Shown: positions 1 to 8,036 of the stretch, piece by piece
How positions within the stretch are numbered: position 1 is the first letter of the stretch
Layout of the letters: the number at the start of each line of letters is the position of its first letter
Assembly (NCBI GenBank): GCA_016219765.1
Contig: JACRKM010000049.1
Coordinates: forward strand, 1 to 8,963
Origin: Candidatus Woesearchaeota archaeon
GTDB lineage: Archaea; Nanobdellota; Nanobdellia; Woesearchaeales; UBA11576
Reading direction: 5' to 3'
Length of the DNA stretch: 8,963 bases
Program-made: the position numbers and the translations under genes
Notes under the pieces: model-generated
Database searches by the model: none
Told to the model about the DNA's origin: nothing
Seen by the model: only the letters and a program-made list of their open reading frames with translations

Positions 1-2
1 CG

Positions 3-1232
3 TTCGACGTCACGTATGGCGAGTTCGGGTTTGTCGACCCCACGCATGTAAAGTTCAAGGTTTCAGCGGATTCTGACGAACCAGCGACGCGCTACGTCTG
101 GCGCGGCCGCGACATCGAAGCAACTGCAGAGACGATCCAAGTCACCGCATCGCTCATTGACCGCATAGGAAAAGTGCCTGATTTTGTCAAGCTTGATCTG
201 CGTGCTGTCGAGAACAGCGTAGGATTCGGCTCGTACAATCTTCTCGAAGCGACCGTCACAAACCTTCTTGATTCGTACCAGACAGCGACAGTGCTCCTCT
301 CAGCTGTTAACGAACTTAAGATTGAAAATAACACGCCGCGCATCTTCACGCTCACACCAAAGGCATCAAAGAAAGCCTACTGGCTCGTACGCGTCCAGGA
401 GAACCTAGACCCACGCTATACCTACACGTTTCCGATTGGCATATTTTCACTCAAGAATACCTCATCTATGATGAGCTTTGAAGCAAAAGAAAATGCTCCT
501 GTCTTTCCCAAAGAAGTGATGCAGAACATTATTGACCAGTCTGAACGTGAAGTGCAAAAAATATATTCAAAAAAAGTCGCAGTCTATTGCAGCCAGGACA
601 AGGAGTTCTACTACGTCTACGACGAACCTCGCATTAGCTGCAGCGTAAAAAATTCCGGCAACGTTCTTCTACGGAACCTGCGCGTGTGCCTCGAACAAGA
701 CTGCAGGACAGTGCATCTTGGAATCAATCAAGAGCTGCTGTTCAATTTTCATATCAAAAAACCCTTAAGCGGCGAGAAGAAACTTGCGTTCATAGTAGAA
801 AATGATGCTGTTTCCAAAGCGACATTCTACGACCTTGAAGTCTTGGATGAACCAAAAATAGAAATCGCCAATCTTGAGTTCCCGACAGAAATAAGTTACG
901 ACGAACCATATCAGATCTCCTTTGTGTTGAAGAAGAAATCCCAGTCAGAACCGACCAACGTCCACGCAACGGTGAACGGAGCAGGCCTCACCCAGACATT
1001 CGATGCCGAACAGCTTGCCGCCGATAGAAAATTCATCATAAAACTTGACAGCGGCGAGCTTTCAGTCAAACCAAACATGTTCACCATCAACATAACCTAC
1101 CAGGACAAGAACAGCAAAGAATACAGCTCTCACGAAGAATTGAAAATAAAACTCATCAATGTAACGATCGCCCAGCGCGTCTTCGTCTTCTTCAAAGATG
1201 CAGAAAAGAAGCTACGAAACTTATTTAAATGA
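3..1232 (+). CDS. Secreted beta-sandwich (CARDB/S-layer-like) protein, C-terminal part
   Basis: The reading frame is open from base 3 to the TGA at 1230-1232 (about 409 residues) with no convincing start, so the gene begins left of the window; the GTG at 174 lies inside the open frame and is probably internal. The sequence is rich in beta-strand patterns. Around bases 590-840 it shows a CARDB-like pattern (ISCSVKNSGNVLLRN), in which strands flank an 'N-S-G-N' turn. That segment contains four Cys (VYC, ISC, RVC, QDC), consistent with disulfides outside the cell. A second similar module follows at about 850-1170. Such tandem domains are typical of archaeal surface (COG1361-like) proteins. The C-terminus is a short basic amphipathic stretch (FFKDAEKKLRNLFK) rather than a membrane anchor, so any anchor or signal peptide must lie in the missing N-terminal part. 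The next gene starts 46 bp downstream. Surface location is inferred; no enzyme motif is visible. Confidence 0.75.
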   Translation, partial: FDVTYGEFGFVDPTHVKFKVSADSDEPATRYVWRGRDIEATAETIQVTASLIDRIGKVPDFVKLDLRAVENSVGFGSYNLLEATVTNLLDSYQTATVLLSAVNELKIENNTPRIFTLTPKASKKAYWLVRVQENLDPRYTYTFPIGIFSLKNTSSMMSFEAKENAPVFPKEVMQNIIDQSEREVQKIYSKKVAVYCSQDKEFYYVYDEPRISCSVKNSGNVLLRNLRVCLEQDCRTVHLGINQELLFNFHIKKPLSGEKKLAFIVENDAVSKATFYDLEVLDEPKIEIANLEFPTEISYDEPYQISFVLKKKSQSEPTNVHATVNGAGLTQTFDAEQLAADRKFIIKLDSGELSVKPNMFTINITYQDKNSKEYSSHEELKIKLINVTIAQRVFVFFKDAEKKLRNLFK

Positions 1233-1278
1233 ACGTCGCTAATGGCTGCTGTCGTTGACAAACAAAAAGGTGTTCGGC

Positions 1279-1950
1279 GTGAAAATTGGCAACCGTCTTG
1301 CAAGCATTGTTTTCAGTACCAGTTTTGCAGCCATTCTCATAGTCACAGCGATCATTGCAGGATGTGCCGCACCCGTTCCTCAAGCCCCAGCCACTAAAGC
1401 ACCCCCCACAAAAGAACAAGCGCTCAACCTGCTCGCATGCAGCATAGATGAAGACTGCATTTGCGAAGGCATTGACAAAAAAACCGGAAACTGTTTCATA
1501 GGCAATAAGCAGTATTATGAGAAGTATGTTGACAAATCAAAGAATTGCCCTGATTTTTGCGGCGGTATTGCAGGAAACCTGGTTATCAAGTGCGTCAACA
1601 GCCAATGCCTACAAACGTTGGGGTGTGTGCTTGATACAGAATGCAACGAAGGACAATCATGCGTGAACAACAAGTGCGTTACCAGCAAAACGGCATTAGA
1701 CGGCAGCAGTACAACCGACGCGTGCCGTACAGATGCTGACTGTATGACGGGCGGTTGTTCAGGAACGATCTGCCAATCAAAAAAAGCCGAGCCCGTCGTA
1801 ACGACGTGTGAGTACCGGCCAGAATACTCCTGTTACAAGCAAATCTCTTGCGGCTGCAGTGCGGGACAATGCGCGTGGAAAGAGACCCAACAATTCAGGG
1901 CGTGCATTGCACAGGCAAAAACACAAGAAGGGGAAGAATTCCCTGTCTGA
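1279..1950 (+). CDS. Cysteine-rich lipoprotein with eight-cysteine-cluster-like domain
   Basis: Predicted secreted lipoprotein of 223 aa. The GTG at 1279 is chosen because AAGGTG (1267-1272) lies 6 nt ahead and because it gives a compact signal peptide: basic start (MKIGNR), hydrophobic core to residue 27, and lipobox IIAGC with the lipidated Cys at 29. A TTG at 1255 would add 8 residues but has no ribosome site. After a short Pro/Ala linker come two Cys-rich parts. Residues 54-133 contain CSIDEDCIC and NCPDFCGG. Residues 149-209 contain C-R-T-D-A-D-C, GGCSG-x-x-C, CEYRPEYSCY and CGCSAGQCAW. The second part resembles the eight-cysteine-cluster domain known from bacterial and archaeal lipoproteins, whose function is unknown. 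The many paired Cys suggest disulfides outside the membrane. It sits between the surface protein and serS in one direction, so it may be co-transcribed with either. Confidence 0.85.
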   Translation: MKIGNRLASIVFSTSFAAILIVTAIIAGCAAPVPQAPATKAPPTKEQALNLLACSIDEDCICEGIDKKTGNCFIGNKQYYEKYVDKSKNCPDFCGGIAGNLVIKCVNSQCLQTLGCVLDTECNEGQSCVNNKCVTSKTALDGSSTTDACRTDADCMTGGCSGTICQSKKAEPVVTTCEYRPEYSCYKQISCGCSAGQCAWKETQQFRACIAQAKTQEGEEFPV

Positions 1951-2017
1951 TAAAAAAACAATAATAAACAAACAACATGCAAACAAACTACACAAACAAA
2001 ATAGTTTTGGTGGTACC

Positions 2018-3295
2018 GTGCTAGATATCGACCTTTTCAGAAAAACACCAGAAGTTGTCAGGGCGGACCTGCGAAAACGCAAAGACTCTGAAAAACTCAT
2101 CTGGGTCGACAAGATCCTCTCGCTTGATACTGAATGGAAGAAACTCAAAAGCGAAGCAGAAGCATTGCGCAACAAACGCAATATCATCTCGAAAGAAATC
2201 GCACAACTCAAAAAGGAAAAGAAAAACGCGACAAAAAAACTCAAGGAAGCAGCAGACATCCCAAAACACATCGCGGAAATTGAACATAAGCAGGAGGACA
2301 TCAAGAAAGAAATCGACCACTATCTGCTGCGCATGCCGAACATCCTCCATCCATCGGTCCCGCAAGGTACAGGCGAAGAAGATAATCATATAGAAAAGGT
2401 GTTCGGAAAAAAACCCGTGTTCTCATTTAGCCCAAAAAGTCACGTCGATCTTCTTAGTGAACTCAACATCGCGGACATCGAACGCGCCGCAAAGATTTCC
2501 GGAGCGCGGTTCTGGTTCATCAAAGGCGACCTTGCGCTTCTCGATGCCGCACTACAAAAGTATGCCATCGATTTCATGCACAAGCGCGGCTTTGTTCTCC
2601 TGCGCCCGCCCCTAATGATGAACAGGGCGTCCTACGAGGGCGTGACCGACCTGGGCGACTTTGAGCAAGTGATGTACAAGATCGACAATGAAGACCTCTA
2701 TCTCATTGCGACAAGCGAACACCCCCTGACAGCCATGTTCATGGATGAGATCCTTGACGAGAAAGACCTGCCAATCAAGCTGTGCGGCGTTTCCGAATGC
2801 TTCAGAAAAGAGGCTGGCGCGCATGGCAAGGACACCAAAGGGATCTTTCGCGGCCACCAGTTCACCAAGATTGAACAGGTTATCATCTGCAAACCCGAAG
2901 AATCCTGGGACTACCACGAAGAGATCATCAAGAACGCGCAGGAATTCTTCTCGAGCCTCGGGCTCCACTTTCGGCGCGTTAACATCTGCACCGGAGACAT
3001 CGGCACGGTCGCCGCAAAAAAGTATGACCTCGAAGCGTGGATGCCTGCCCAAAACACCTTTCGAGAAGTCGTCTCCTGCTCGAACTGCACAGACTACCAG
3101 TCACGACGCCTCAAAATCAGGTACCGCACACCGCAGGGGAGCGTACTTGTGCACACGCTCAACAGCACCTGCGTCGCGACATCACGCGCGCTCGTCGCAA
3201 TTATTGAGAACTACCAGCAAAAGGATGGAAGCATCAAAGTTCCTGAAGCACTCGTGCAGTACATGAACGGCGTGACGGTCATCAGGAAGAAATAA
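2018..3295 (+). CDS. serS: Serine--tRNA ligase (seryl-tRNA synthetase)
   Basis: Cytoplasmic class II aminoacyl-tRNA synthetase that charges tRNA-Ser (and normally tRNA-Sec) with serine using ATP. The 425-aa length fits the common, non-methanogen type. The start is GTG 2018, with GGTGGT at 2009-2014 just ahead and the canonical N-terminus MLDIDLFRKTPEVVRADLRK; the frame stays open upstream to 1808, but that extension overlaps the preceding gene and is not family-like. Residues 30-100 are the Lys/Glu-rich antiparallel coiled coil that grips the long variable arm of tRNA-Ser. Motif 1 lies near 191-200 (GFVLLRPPLM), and the serine-binding TSE loop at 232-234 (TSEHPLT). Motif 2 spans FRKEAG (262-267) to RGHQFTKIEQ (278-287), and motif 3 is near 385-415 with GSIKVPEALVQY. 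All key motifs are present, so the enzyme should be active. No clear promoter is seen in the A/C-rich 67-bp gap upstream. Confidence 0.97.
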   Translation: MLDIDLFRKTPEVVRADLRKRKDSEKLIWVDKILSLDTEWKKLKSEAEALRNKRNIISKEIAQLKKEKKNATKKLKEAADIPKHIAEIEHKQEDIKKEIDHYLLRMPNILHPSVPQGTGEEDNHIEKVFGKKPVFSFSPKSHVDLLSELNIADIERAAKISGARFWFIKGDLALLDAALQKYAIDFMHKRGFVLLRPPLMMNRASYEGVTDLGDFEQVMYKIDNEDLYLIATSEHPLTAMFMDEILDEKDLPIKLCGVSECFRKEAGAHGKDTKGIFRGHQFTKIEQVIICKPEESWDYHEEIIKNAQEFFSSLGLHFRRVNICTGDIGTVAAKKYDLEAWMPAQNTFREVVSCSNCTDYQSRRLKIRYRTPQGSVLVHTLNSTCVATSRALVAIIENYQQKDGSIKVPEALVQYMNGVTVIRKK

Positions 3296-3323
3296 AAAAT
3301 TGTGACGAAAAAAGAGGTATCCC

Positions 3324-3728
3324 GTGGTCAAAAGTATTCCCGGATGGTTCTACATCCTTATCGGCGCCATCGTCTCGGCGGCTTCCTATTTAATCAGCTA
3401 TGAGAAGATGATTCTTTTTTTCTATGCGGGAGTCATCTTCATGGGCGTAGGGGTTGCGAAGATAATCTTAGGAAAAGTGCTTCCAGAGGTTTCCCAACCA
3501 TCCTCCCTTCAACAGCCCATTCGGTTAACACCGCTACAAATTCAGCAGCGAAGCATATTACATAGAATAGAAGCAACACAGAAAGCGCAGGCTCCGCCAT
3601 TCCAACACGCGCCTCAACACAAGCCTTTATCAACGACCAACCTTGTATGCGCCAACTGCCAAGCCAGGCTTCATCCTTCTTTCTCATACTGTCCAAGATG
3701 CGGGCAGAAGTTGGCTATAAGAAAGTAA
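3324..3728 (+). CDS. Small membrane protein with C-terminal zinc ribbon
   Basis: A 134-aa protein starting at GTG 3324, with GAGGT (3314-3318) 5 nt upstream and only 28 bp after serS, so probably co-transcribed with it. Residues 7-25 and 29-50 form two hydrophobic membrane segments separated by a short SYEK loop, a hairpin insertion. A Gln/Pro-rich flexible linker of about 55 residues follows. The C-terminus (109-126) has CANC and CPRCG pairs spaced by 10 residues, a rubredoxin-like zinc ribbon of the kind often found fused to membrane segments in archaea. The ribbon is probably cytoplasmic, but topology is inferred. The specific role is unknown; membrane adaptor or nucleic-acid/protein-binding functions are both possible. 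Confidence 0.75.
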   Translation: MVKSIPGWFYILIGAIVSAASYLISYEKMILFFYAGVIFMGVGVAKIILGKVLPEVSQPSSLQQPIRLTPLQIQQRSILHRIEATQKAQAPPFQHAPQHKPLSTTNLVCANCQARLHPSFSYCPRCGQKLAIRK

Positions 3729-3764
3729 AAAAGGCTTTGCTGCAGCATTATTCTGCGATTTCTG

Positions 3765-3799
3765 TGCGTACGGATCGATGATTCTGTGGATCATACGCA
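3765..3799 (+). terminator. Hairpin between convergent genes, possible bidirectional terminator
   Basis: TGCGTA (3765-3770) pairs with TACGCA (3794-3799), and GATC at 3773-3776 can pair with GATC at 3789-3792 inside it. It is the only clear inverted repeat in the 88-bp gap between the stop of the zinc-ribbon gene and the stop of lipoprotein A. On the - strand a T-rich run lies between the lipoprotein stop and the hairpin, which fits T-tract-driven archaeal termination. A role in termination is inferred from position. Confidence 0.4.
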
Positions 3800-3816
3800 A
3801 AAGAAAATACAAAAAA

Positions 3817-5211
3817 TTACTTCGTGCACGCTCCATCCTTACACGCGCATGTCGTGACCGTCATCGCTGCCGTACGTCCGTGCCCATTTGAACTTACTTC
3901 ACGACCAGGAACTTTTATACACGCGTAGTCAACAAGAGTGCTATCGTCACGACAGAAGTCTTCACGAACAAAACGACCTTCATCAGACCCCGCAGTTATC
4001 CTTATCCTGCCTTGCTTGAACAGATCCCTCTCAGCAGACGGCTCACAAGTCGTTCGCGTATCCAAGCGCCCTTGCACGACAAGACCAATCAAACGCGGAA
4101 CGTCCTTTGAAAGCAGCTTTGCAGAGATCTTATCATTAACCTTTACGACATTGCCTGCTTCTAATACCGCTTCAACGTCATTGTCATACACCAAAACCAA
4201 GACGCCATCTCTGTTCTGCAAGGTAAAGGTGTGGTCGAGGTTGTTGTAAGAGAATTTCTGCGACGCTCCGTCCCGCAGATACAAGAAGTCCGTGCACTCG
4301 GGGCAAAGCACTTGCGCGGGAAGCTCTGTCGTCGGCACAAATCCGAATGCTGCATAACCGTACCCATCATAACCTGTAGGCTGGTGTGCTGCAGCAAAAA
4401 GGAACTTGACCGCGTTTCCATCACGCAACACATAGGTCTGCCCTGGCTCCAGCAATGGAAGCTCTTGCGTGTCAACCTTAAGCACTGCCGAACTCGTCCC
4501 CTTATCGATCTCTGAAACCCTGAACGTGTACTGGTTCCCCTTCAATGCGTACATCTTTTCTTCACGCAGGTTCACAAAGCGGACGCCGGTGTCTCTCGGA
4601 ATGTCTGAAATCTTGACGCAGTCAGGACAAAGCGGCGTGTGTTGCTCAGGATCAACCTTTGAAAGGGTGAATTCAAACTTATTGGAGAAGAATTTGTTGA
4701 TCGTGATCTTGATGCCATCGCGCGTGACGTAAGAATCACCTTCACCAAGCAGCCCTGTTGCTTCGCGGGCATCTGTGTCATAATCAACGTCAATATCAAC
4801 GAGAGAGTCTGGTGCTGAGATGATATTATAGACACGCATCGTGAATGAGTTATCAGTGGTGACTCGCGGTGCAGAGCCTTTGTAATCCTTATCAGCGCCA
4901 ACACCAAATGTTTTGTCATCGTAATAGTAGCGTCGACTATTGTATTCATAGATGCTGTCAGAGAGCGTCGGACCATATGCCCCTTCATTGGTAGGCACCG
5001 TAGGTTTTTGCGCCTCTTCTTTATCAGACAGCGGTTTCTCAGCAGGGGGCTGCACAGGCGCTTTCGGCTCCTCTGCAGCAGCAGGCGGCGCGAGTGCAGG
5101 AGCAAGATCCGGCTGCGCAGGCTTGGGAAGCAACGAACAGCCAGCGATGAATGAAAGAAGCAACACAGAACAAAGAATCACGATAAGACTCTTTTTTGAA
5201 CACGTCTTCAT
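3817..5211 (-). CDS. Lipoprotein A: repeated beta modules with CPxC motifs, no sequons
   Basis: A 464-aa predicted secreted lipoprotein of unknown function. The start is the ATG at 5211: an excellent ribosome site (GGGGTGG, 5224-5218) lies 6 nt upstream, and the signal peptide follows directly, with basic MKTCSKK, a hydrophobic core and lipobox FIAGC with Cys 25. Residues 26-78 are a Pro/Ala/Glu-rich stalk. The core (about 80-385) opens with IYEYNSRRYYY and holds similar beta modules at about 122-198 and 228-306. Each has a 'G-x-x-Y-V-x-R-D-G' turn and ends in CPDC (195-198) or CPEC (303-306); a degenerate third lies at 327-381. The C-terminal module carries six Cys (389, 420, 431, 455, 457, 462) in the pattern DFC-RDDSTLVDYAC...CACKDGAC. 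It is a clear paralog of the gene just upstream in transcription, but has no N-x-S/T site. The repeats resemble S-layer-type duplicated beta domains of archaeal surface proteins. Confidence 0.85.
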   Translation of the reverse strand: MKTCSKKSLIVILCSVLLLSFIAGCSLLPKPAQPDLAPALAPPAAAEEPKAPVQPPAEKPLSDKEEAQKPTVPTNEGAYGPTLSDSIYEYNSRRYYYDDKTFGVGADKDYKGSAPRVTTDNSFTMRVYNIISAPDSLVDIDVDYDTDAREATGLLGEGDSYVTRDGIKITINKFFSNKFEFTLSKVDPEQHTPLCPDCVKISDIPRDTGVRFVNLREEKMYALKGNQYTFRVSEIDKGTSSAVLKVDTQELPLLEPGQTYVLRDGNAVKFLFAAAHQPTGYDGYGYAAFGFVPTTELPAQVLCPECTDFLYLRDGASQKFSYNNLDHTFTLQNRDGVLVLVYDNDVEAVLEAGNVVKVNDKISAKLLSKDVPRLIGLVVQGRLDTRTTCEPSAERDLFKQGRIRITAGSDEGRFVREDFCRDDSTLVDYACIKVPGREVSSNGHGRTAAMTVTTCACKDGACTK

Positions 5212-5246
5212 GTCTAACCACCCCTGATGGCGGCAGAGAGACCTCA

Positions 5247-5256
5247 CTTAAATAAG
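5247..5256 (-). promoter_or_regulatory. TATA box of lipoprotein A gene
   Basis: On the - strand this reads CTTATTTAAG, an archaeal TATA-like box. A start about 26 nt downstream would fall near 5225, giving a leader of roughly 14 nt that holds the GGGGTGG ribosome site before ATG 5211. So lipoprotein A can be transcribed independently of the orc1-lipoprotein B unit. A pyrimidine-rich stretch after the B stop codon (5287-5273) may end the upstream transcript. Confidence 0.6.
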
Positions 5257-5287
5257 TTACGGAACTGCTTTAAAAGAGAACAATAAT

Positions 5288-6928
5288 TCAAACGCAGTCA
5301 GCGCCGACACACACCGGTTCACCCGTGCACACGCCATCCTTGCAGGGGCATGATGCATACGTCATCGCTCCTGTCCAGCCTTCCCCGCTGCTCTTCTGCG
5401 CGCGGCCTTCGACAGGCCTGCAGAAGTATTCAATGAGTGTATTATCATCAAGGCAAACATCTTCGCGCTCGAAATCACTGATTTGCGCCCCAGTAGAGAG
5501 ATACACGATCCCTTTGTTCCGAAGGTTCATATCCTTCATAGGTTTGCAAGTCGTTCGTGTCGAATCATGCCCTTCCATAACGAGCCCTATCCTGTTCTGC
5601 GGCTTTGTGAAAAGGAGTTTAGCATGGATCTCATTGGTTATCATGGCACTCTTATTTAGCTCAAGCTTCACAAAGTCTCCGTCATCATATCTCAAGAAGA
5701 CGCCGCCATCCCGCCGCCGCGTCTCGAACGTATGCTCCATATTCTTGTAGCGGAATTTCTGAGGATGTTCGTCGACAAGGTATATGAAATCAGTACATTC
5801 CGGGCAGATTACTCGATCAGGGAGGTCTGTGGCATTAACAAAGCCGAAAAACGCATAGCCCCACTCGTCGGATCCCGCGAAGTCGTGCCGTGATGCGAAC
5901 AGGTACTTAATGGCGATGCCATCACGCAGCGTATACACTTGATTCCGCTCTAACAGCGGAAGATCTTCACTGTTGACCTGCAGCATCGCCTCGTTTGTCT
6001 CCCTGTGAAAGTTGAGAATGCCAAATTTGTATTCATTGCCTTTCATCGTGTAAATCAGCTTTTGGTGAAGATTTATGAATCGAATGCCGTCATCTTCCCT
6101 TAACACGCCAAGCGATAAGATACAGTCAGGACACACTATCGTGTGCTGCTCCTTTGGAACCTTTTCCATGGTGAAATTGATCCGGTTCACTCCAATTTCG
6201 TTTATCGTGAATTTTATCCCGTCCCGAGTGATATACACGTCTCCTGCCCGCAACCCAACCGCCAATTCATACTTGTCAGATTCATAATTCACCTCTAAAT
6301 CAAATCTCTTTTCCGGCGTCGGGACAATATTGAAGAGTCGCATTGTAAATGACTTTTCAAGCGCCATATGCAATGCGGGTCCATCATAGGTATAATCGTC
6401 CGCGACACCGAAAGCCGTTTCATTATAATAGTATCTTCGTGCATTATACTCATAGATAACATCATTCAGTACTGGTCCCGCCTGGAGTCCGGTGGCAGAA
6501 GGTGTGACTGGCTTTTCTGTTTTGTTCGCGGCCGTGGTTGTGTGAGATTCGTTGCGCCCGCTACTCTTGCTCTCATTTTCTTCCCCGGAAGGCACTGTAG
6601 AAACATTCTGCGACATATTTTCTTGAAGAGGACCAACCGCATTCGCCCGGCAAGAATATCTCGTAACGTCTGCTTCTGACTGTTCATTGCATTCAAATCC
6701 TGCGGGGCATGGAACATCCTTACAGCAGGTTTCTGAAGTCTCGTCCGCATCGCGGATACCATTGCCGCACAGAGAATCTGTGGTAGGAGACTGTGGCGGT
6801 TGCGACGTGATTGATTGTACAGGTATTTGCTTAGTGCACGCCGTTGCCAAAAATACGAGGATAATGGTTGCCAGAAACAAGAGAATATTCGGCAAAAAGC
6901 GGGTTTGGATGTCTTTCATTTTCTTCAT
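5288..6928 (-). CDS. Lipoprotein B: Cys-rich stalk, sequon-rich linker, CPxC beta modules
   Basis: A 546-aa predicted secreted lipoprotein of unknown function, starting at ATG 6928 (ATG 6919 is an alternative). The signal peptide ends in lipobox FLATAC with Cys 31. Residues 54-93 form a small Cys module, LCGNGIRDADETSETCCKD...CPAGFEC, a motif common in archaeal surface proteins. Residues 100-140 are a Ser/Thr/Asn-rich linker with five N-glycosylation sequons (N104, N108, N118, N126, N135); four more lie in the core. The core aligns with lipoprotein A: IYEYNARRYYY, then beta modules ending in CPDC (266-269) and CPEC (375-378). The C-terminal module repeats the six-Cys pattern (461, 492, 503, 527, 529, 534) and adds a short tail with two more Cys (540, 545). 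Its start lies 7 bp after the orc1 stop, so the two are very probably one transcript. Ribosome site weak. Confidence 0.85.
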   Translation of the reverse strand: MKKMKDIQTRFLPNILLFLATIILVFLATACTKQIPVQSITSQPPQSPTTDSLCGNGIRDADETSETCCKDVPCPAGFECNEQSEADVTRYSCRANAVGPLQENMSQNVSTVPSGEENESKSSGRNESHTTTAANKTEKPVTPSATGLQAGPVLNDVIYEYNARRYYYNETAFGVADDYTYDGPALHMALEKSFTMRLFNIVPTPEKRFDLEVNYESDKYELAVGLRAGDVYITRDGIKFTINEIGVNRINFTMEKVPKEQHTIVCPDCILSLGVLREDDGIRFINLHQKLIYTMKGNEYKFGILNFHRETNEAMLQVNSEDLPLLERNQVYTLRDGIAIKYLFASRHDFAGSDEWGYAFFGFVNATDLPDRVICPECTDFIYLVDEHPQKFRYKNMEHTFETRRRDGGVFLRYDDGDFVKLELNKSAMITNEIHAKLLFTKPQNRIGLVMEGHDSTRTTCKPMKDMNLRNKGIVYLSTGAQISDFEREDVCLDDNTLIEYFCRPVEGRAQKSSGEGWTGAMTYASCPCKDGVCTGEPVCVGADCV

Positions 6929-6935
6929 CGTCTTC

Positions 6936-8015
6936 TCAGAACTCCGTCAGTTTCTTTTCCGCATCGTTATACGAGATGATGCTTGTCGTGCCCTCGGCCC
7001 CGCCCGTGATCTTCTCAAGGGTGATAAGATTTGAGTCAGCGAGCTTTCTGATGCGGCGTTGGAATGTCTTGTACACAGCATTGCCGCCGCGTCCCATGTA
7101 CGTCTTGAAGATGTCACCTATCTTTTGTTTGCCTTGCTCTTTAATAATCGATAGGATCAAAGACGAGTCTTCCTCAAGATTGATGTCCTCGGCACGTTTT
7201 GTCGTGAATGAACCTAGCCGCTCGATCGCAGTCTTTGCATGGTCGGGCAGGATTCTTTTGGAGGACTTCTCTTCCGCACACAGTCCTGATTGCCGCAGCA
7301 AAAATAGCCCTGCACGAATGTCGCAGAGTGCCGTTGTGTTCGTGCACACCAGCGCAAACGCGTCTTCACTCCACACGTTTGGCACAAACGCATACTCTGC
7401 ACGAATCTTCAGGATGCCTTGCGTTTCTTTTTCAGTGTATGCCTTGAACTCAACCACTTCAGGAAGAAGGCGTGAACGGATGCGGTTGTCAAGCTCGTCA
7501 ATCCATTCTTTATGATTCGTAATAAGAATGATGGTCTTCTTGAAAATGTGCTCCAAGAACGAATAGAGGAAATCAAGGTCTTCTACCTTGTCAATCTCGT
7601 CAAAGCAAAATACAGCACACTTCTTGTTCACTATTCCTTTGACAATCTCAAAGAGCTCTTCCGTCTTTTTGTTATGCGTTAGACGATACCCAAGCTGTTC
7701 GCAGATATCGATAATGATCTTGTAGCTAGTATTTTTCTGCCAGCAGTTGACGTAGAACGCGTGCACTTCGTCAGTCTCTTCTTCAAGATCACGAAGAACA
7801 AAACGCACTGCTGCGGTTTTACCGATTCCAGAAGCACCATGAATGAACACATTACGGCCATTGCGGTTAGCGAGCAACGGCTTGATGCAAGATGCAAGAT
7901 AGTGCTGCTGCGTCTCGCGATACGGCAACAGTTTGGGAAGAAAATCATAATCGAGCGCAAGCTCGTTCATAAAGAGCGATTGATCTGAACGCAATGTATC
8001 CTTAAATAGACTCAT
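6936..8015 (-). CDS. cdc6: Orc1/Cdc6-family replication initiator
   Basis: AAA+ protein that binds origin recognition boxes and helps load the MCM helicase. The 359-aa length is normal for archaeal Orc1/Cdc6, and ATG 8015 gives the family-typical start MSLFKDTLRSDQSLF...LDYDFLP. Walker A is GASGIGKT (60-67), Walker B FCFDEID (136-142) and sensor 1 ITN (165-167). An arginine-rich DNRIRSRLLP (176-185) follows in the region of the arginine finger. Sensor 2 is degenerate: CDIRAGLFLLRQSG (231-244), where G-D-A-R-x-A-L is usual, but its Arg 234 is kept. Residues about 280-357 form the winged helix that contacts DNA. A TATA box sits 27 bp ahead of the ATG, so the mRNA is likely leaderless; an in-frame ATG at 8057 lies upstream of that TATA box and is unlikely. 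Lipoprotein B follows after 7 bp. Confidence 0.95.
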   Translation of the reverse strand: MSLFKDTLRSDQSLFMNELALDYDFLPKLLPYRETQQHYLASCIKPLLANRNGRNVFIHGASGIGKTAAVRFVLRDLEEETDEVHAFYVNCWQKNTSYKIIIDICEQLGYRLTHNKKTEELFEIVKGIVNKKCAVFCFDEIDKVEDLDFLYSFLEHIFKKTIILITNHKEWIDELDNRIRSRLLPEVVEFKAYTEKETQGILKIRAEYAFVPNVWSEDAFALVCTNTTALCDIRAGLFLLRQSGLCAEEKSSKRILPDHAKTAIERLGSFTTKRAEDINLEEDSSLILSIIKEQGKQKIGDIFKTYMGRGGNAVYKTFQRRIRKLADSNLITLEKITGGAEGTTSIISYNDAEKKLTEF

Positions 8016-8036
8016 AATACAAGAAAACCCTGATTG

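Noticed and set aside
1808..2017. N-terminal extension of serine--tRNA ligase from a GTG at 1808
   Set aside because: It overlaps the Cys-rich lipoprotein for 143 bp, is low-complexity Lys/Asn/Gln, and the canonical SerRS N-terminus begins at GTG 2018 with its own ribosome site.
1977..2024. Short 15-codon frame (MQTNYTNKIVLVVPC) overlapping the serS start, possible upstream peptide
   Set aside because: No ribosome site or codon signal supports it; the region is A/C-rich and such frames arise by chance.
2745..3266. 173-aa open frame within serS
   Set aside because: It is an out-of-frame Ser/Thr/Arg-rich reading of the serS coding sequence, with no start signals.
4572..5105. 177-aa open frame overlapping lipoprotein A in another frame
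   Set aside because: It lies wholly inside a well-supported gene, and its Arg/Ser/Leu-rich composition is typical of shifted frames.
6868..7515. 215-aa open frame on the + strand opposite orc1/cdc6
   Set aside because: The orc1/cdc6 frame on the other strand has all AAA+ motifs; this one is Ser-rich, without domain or promoter.
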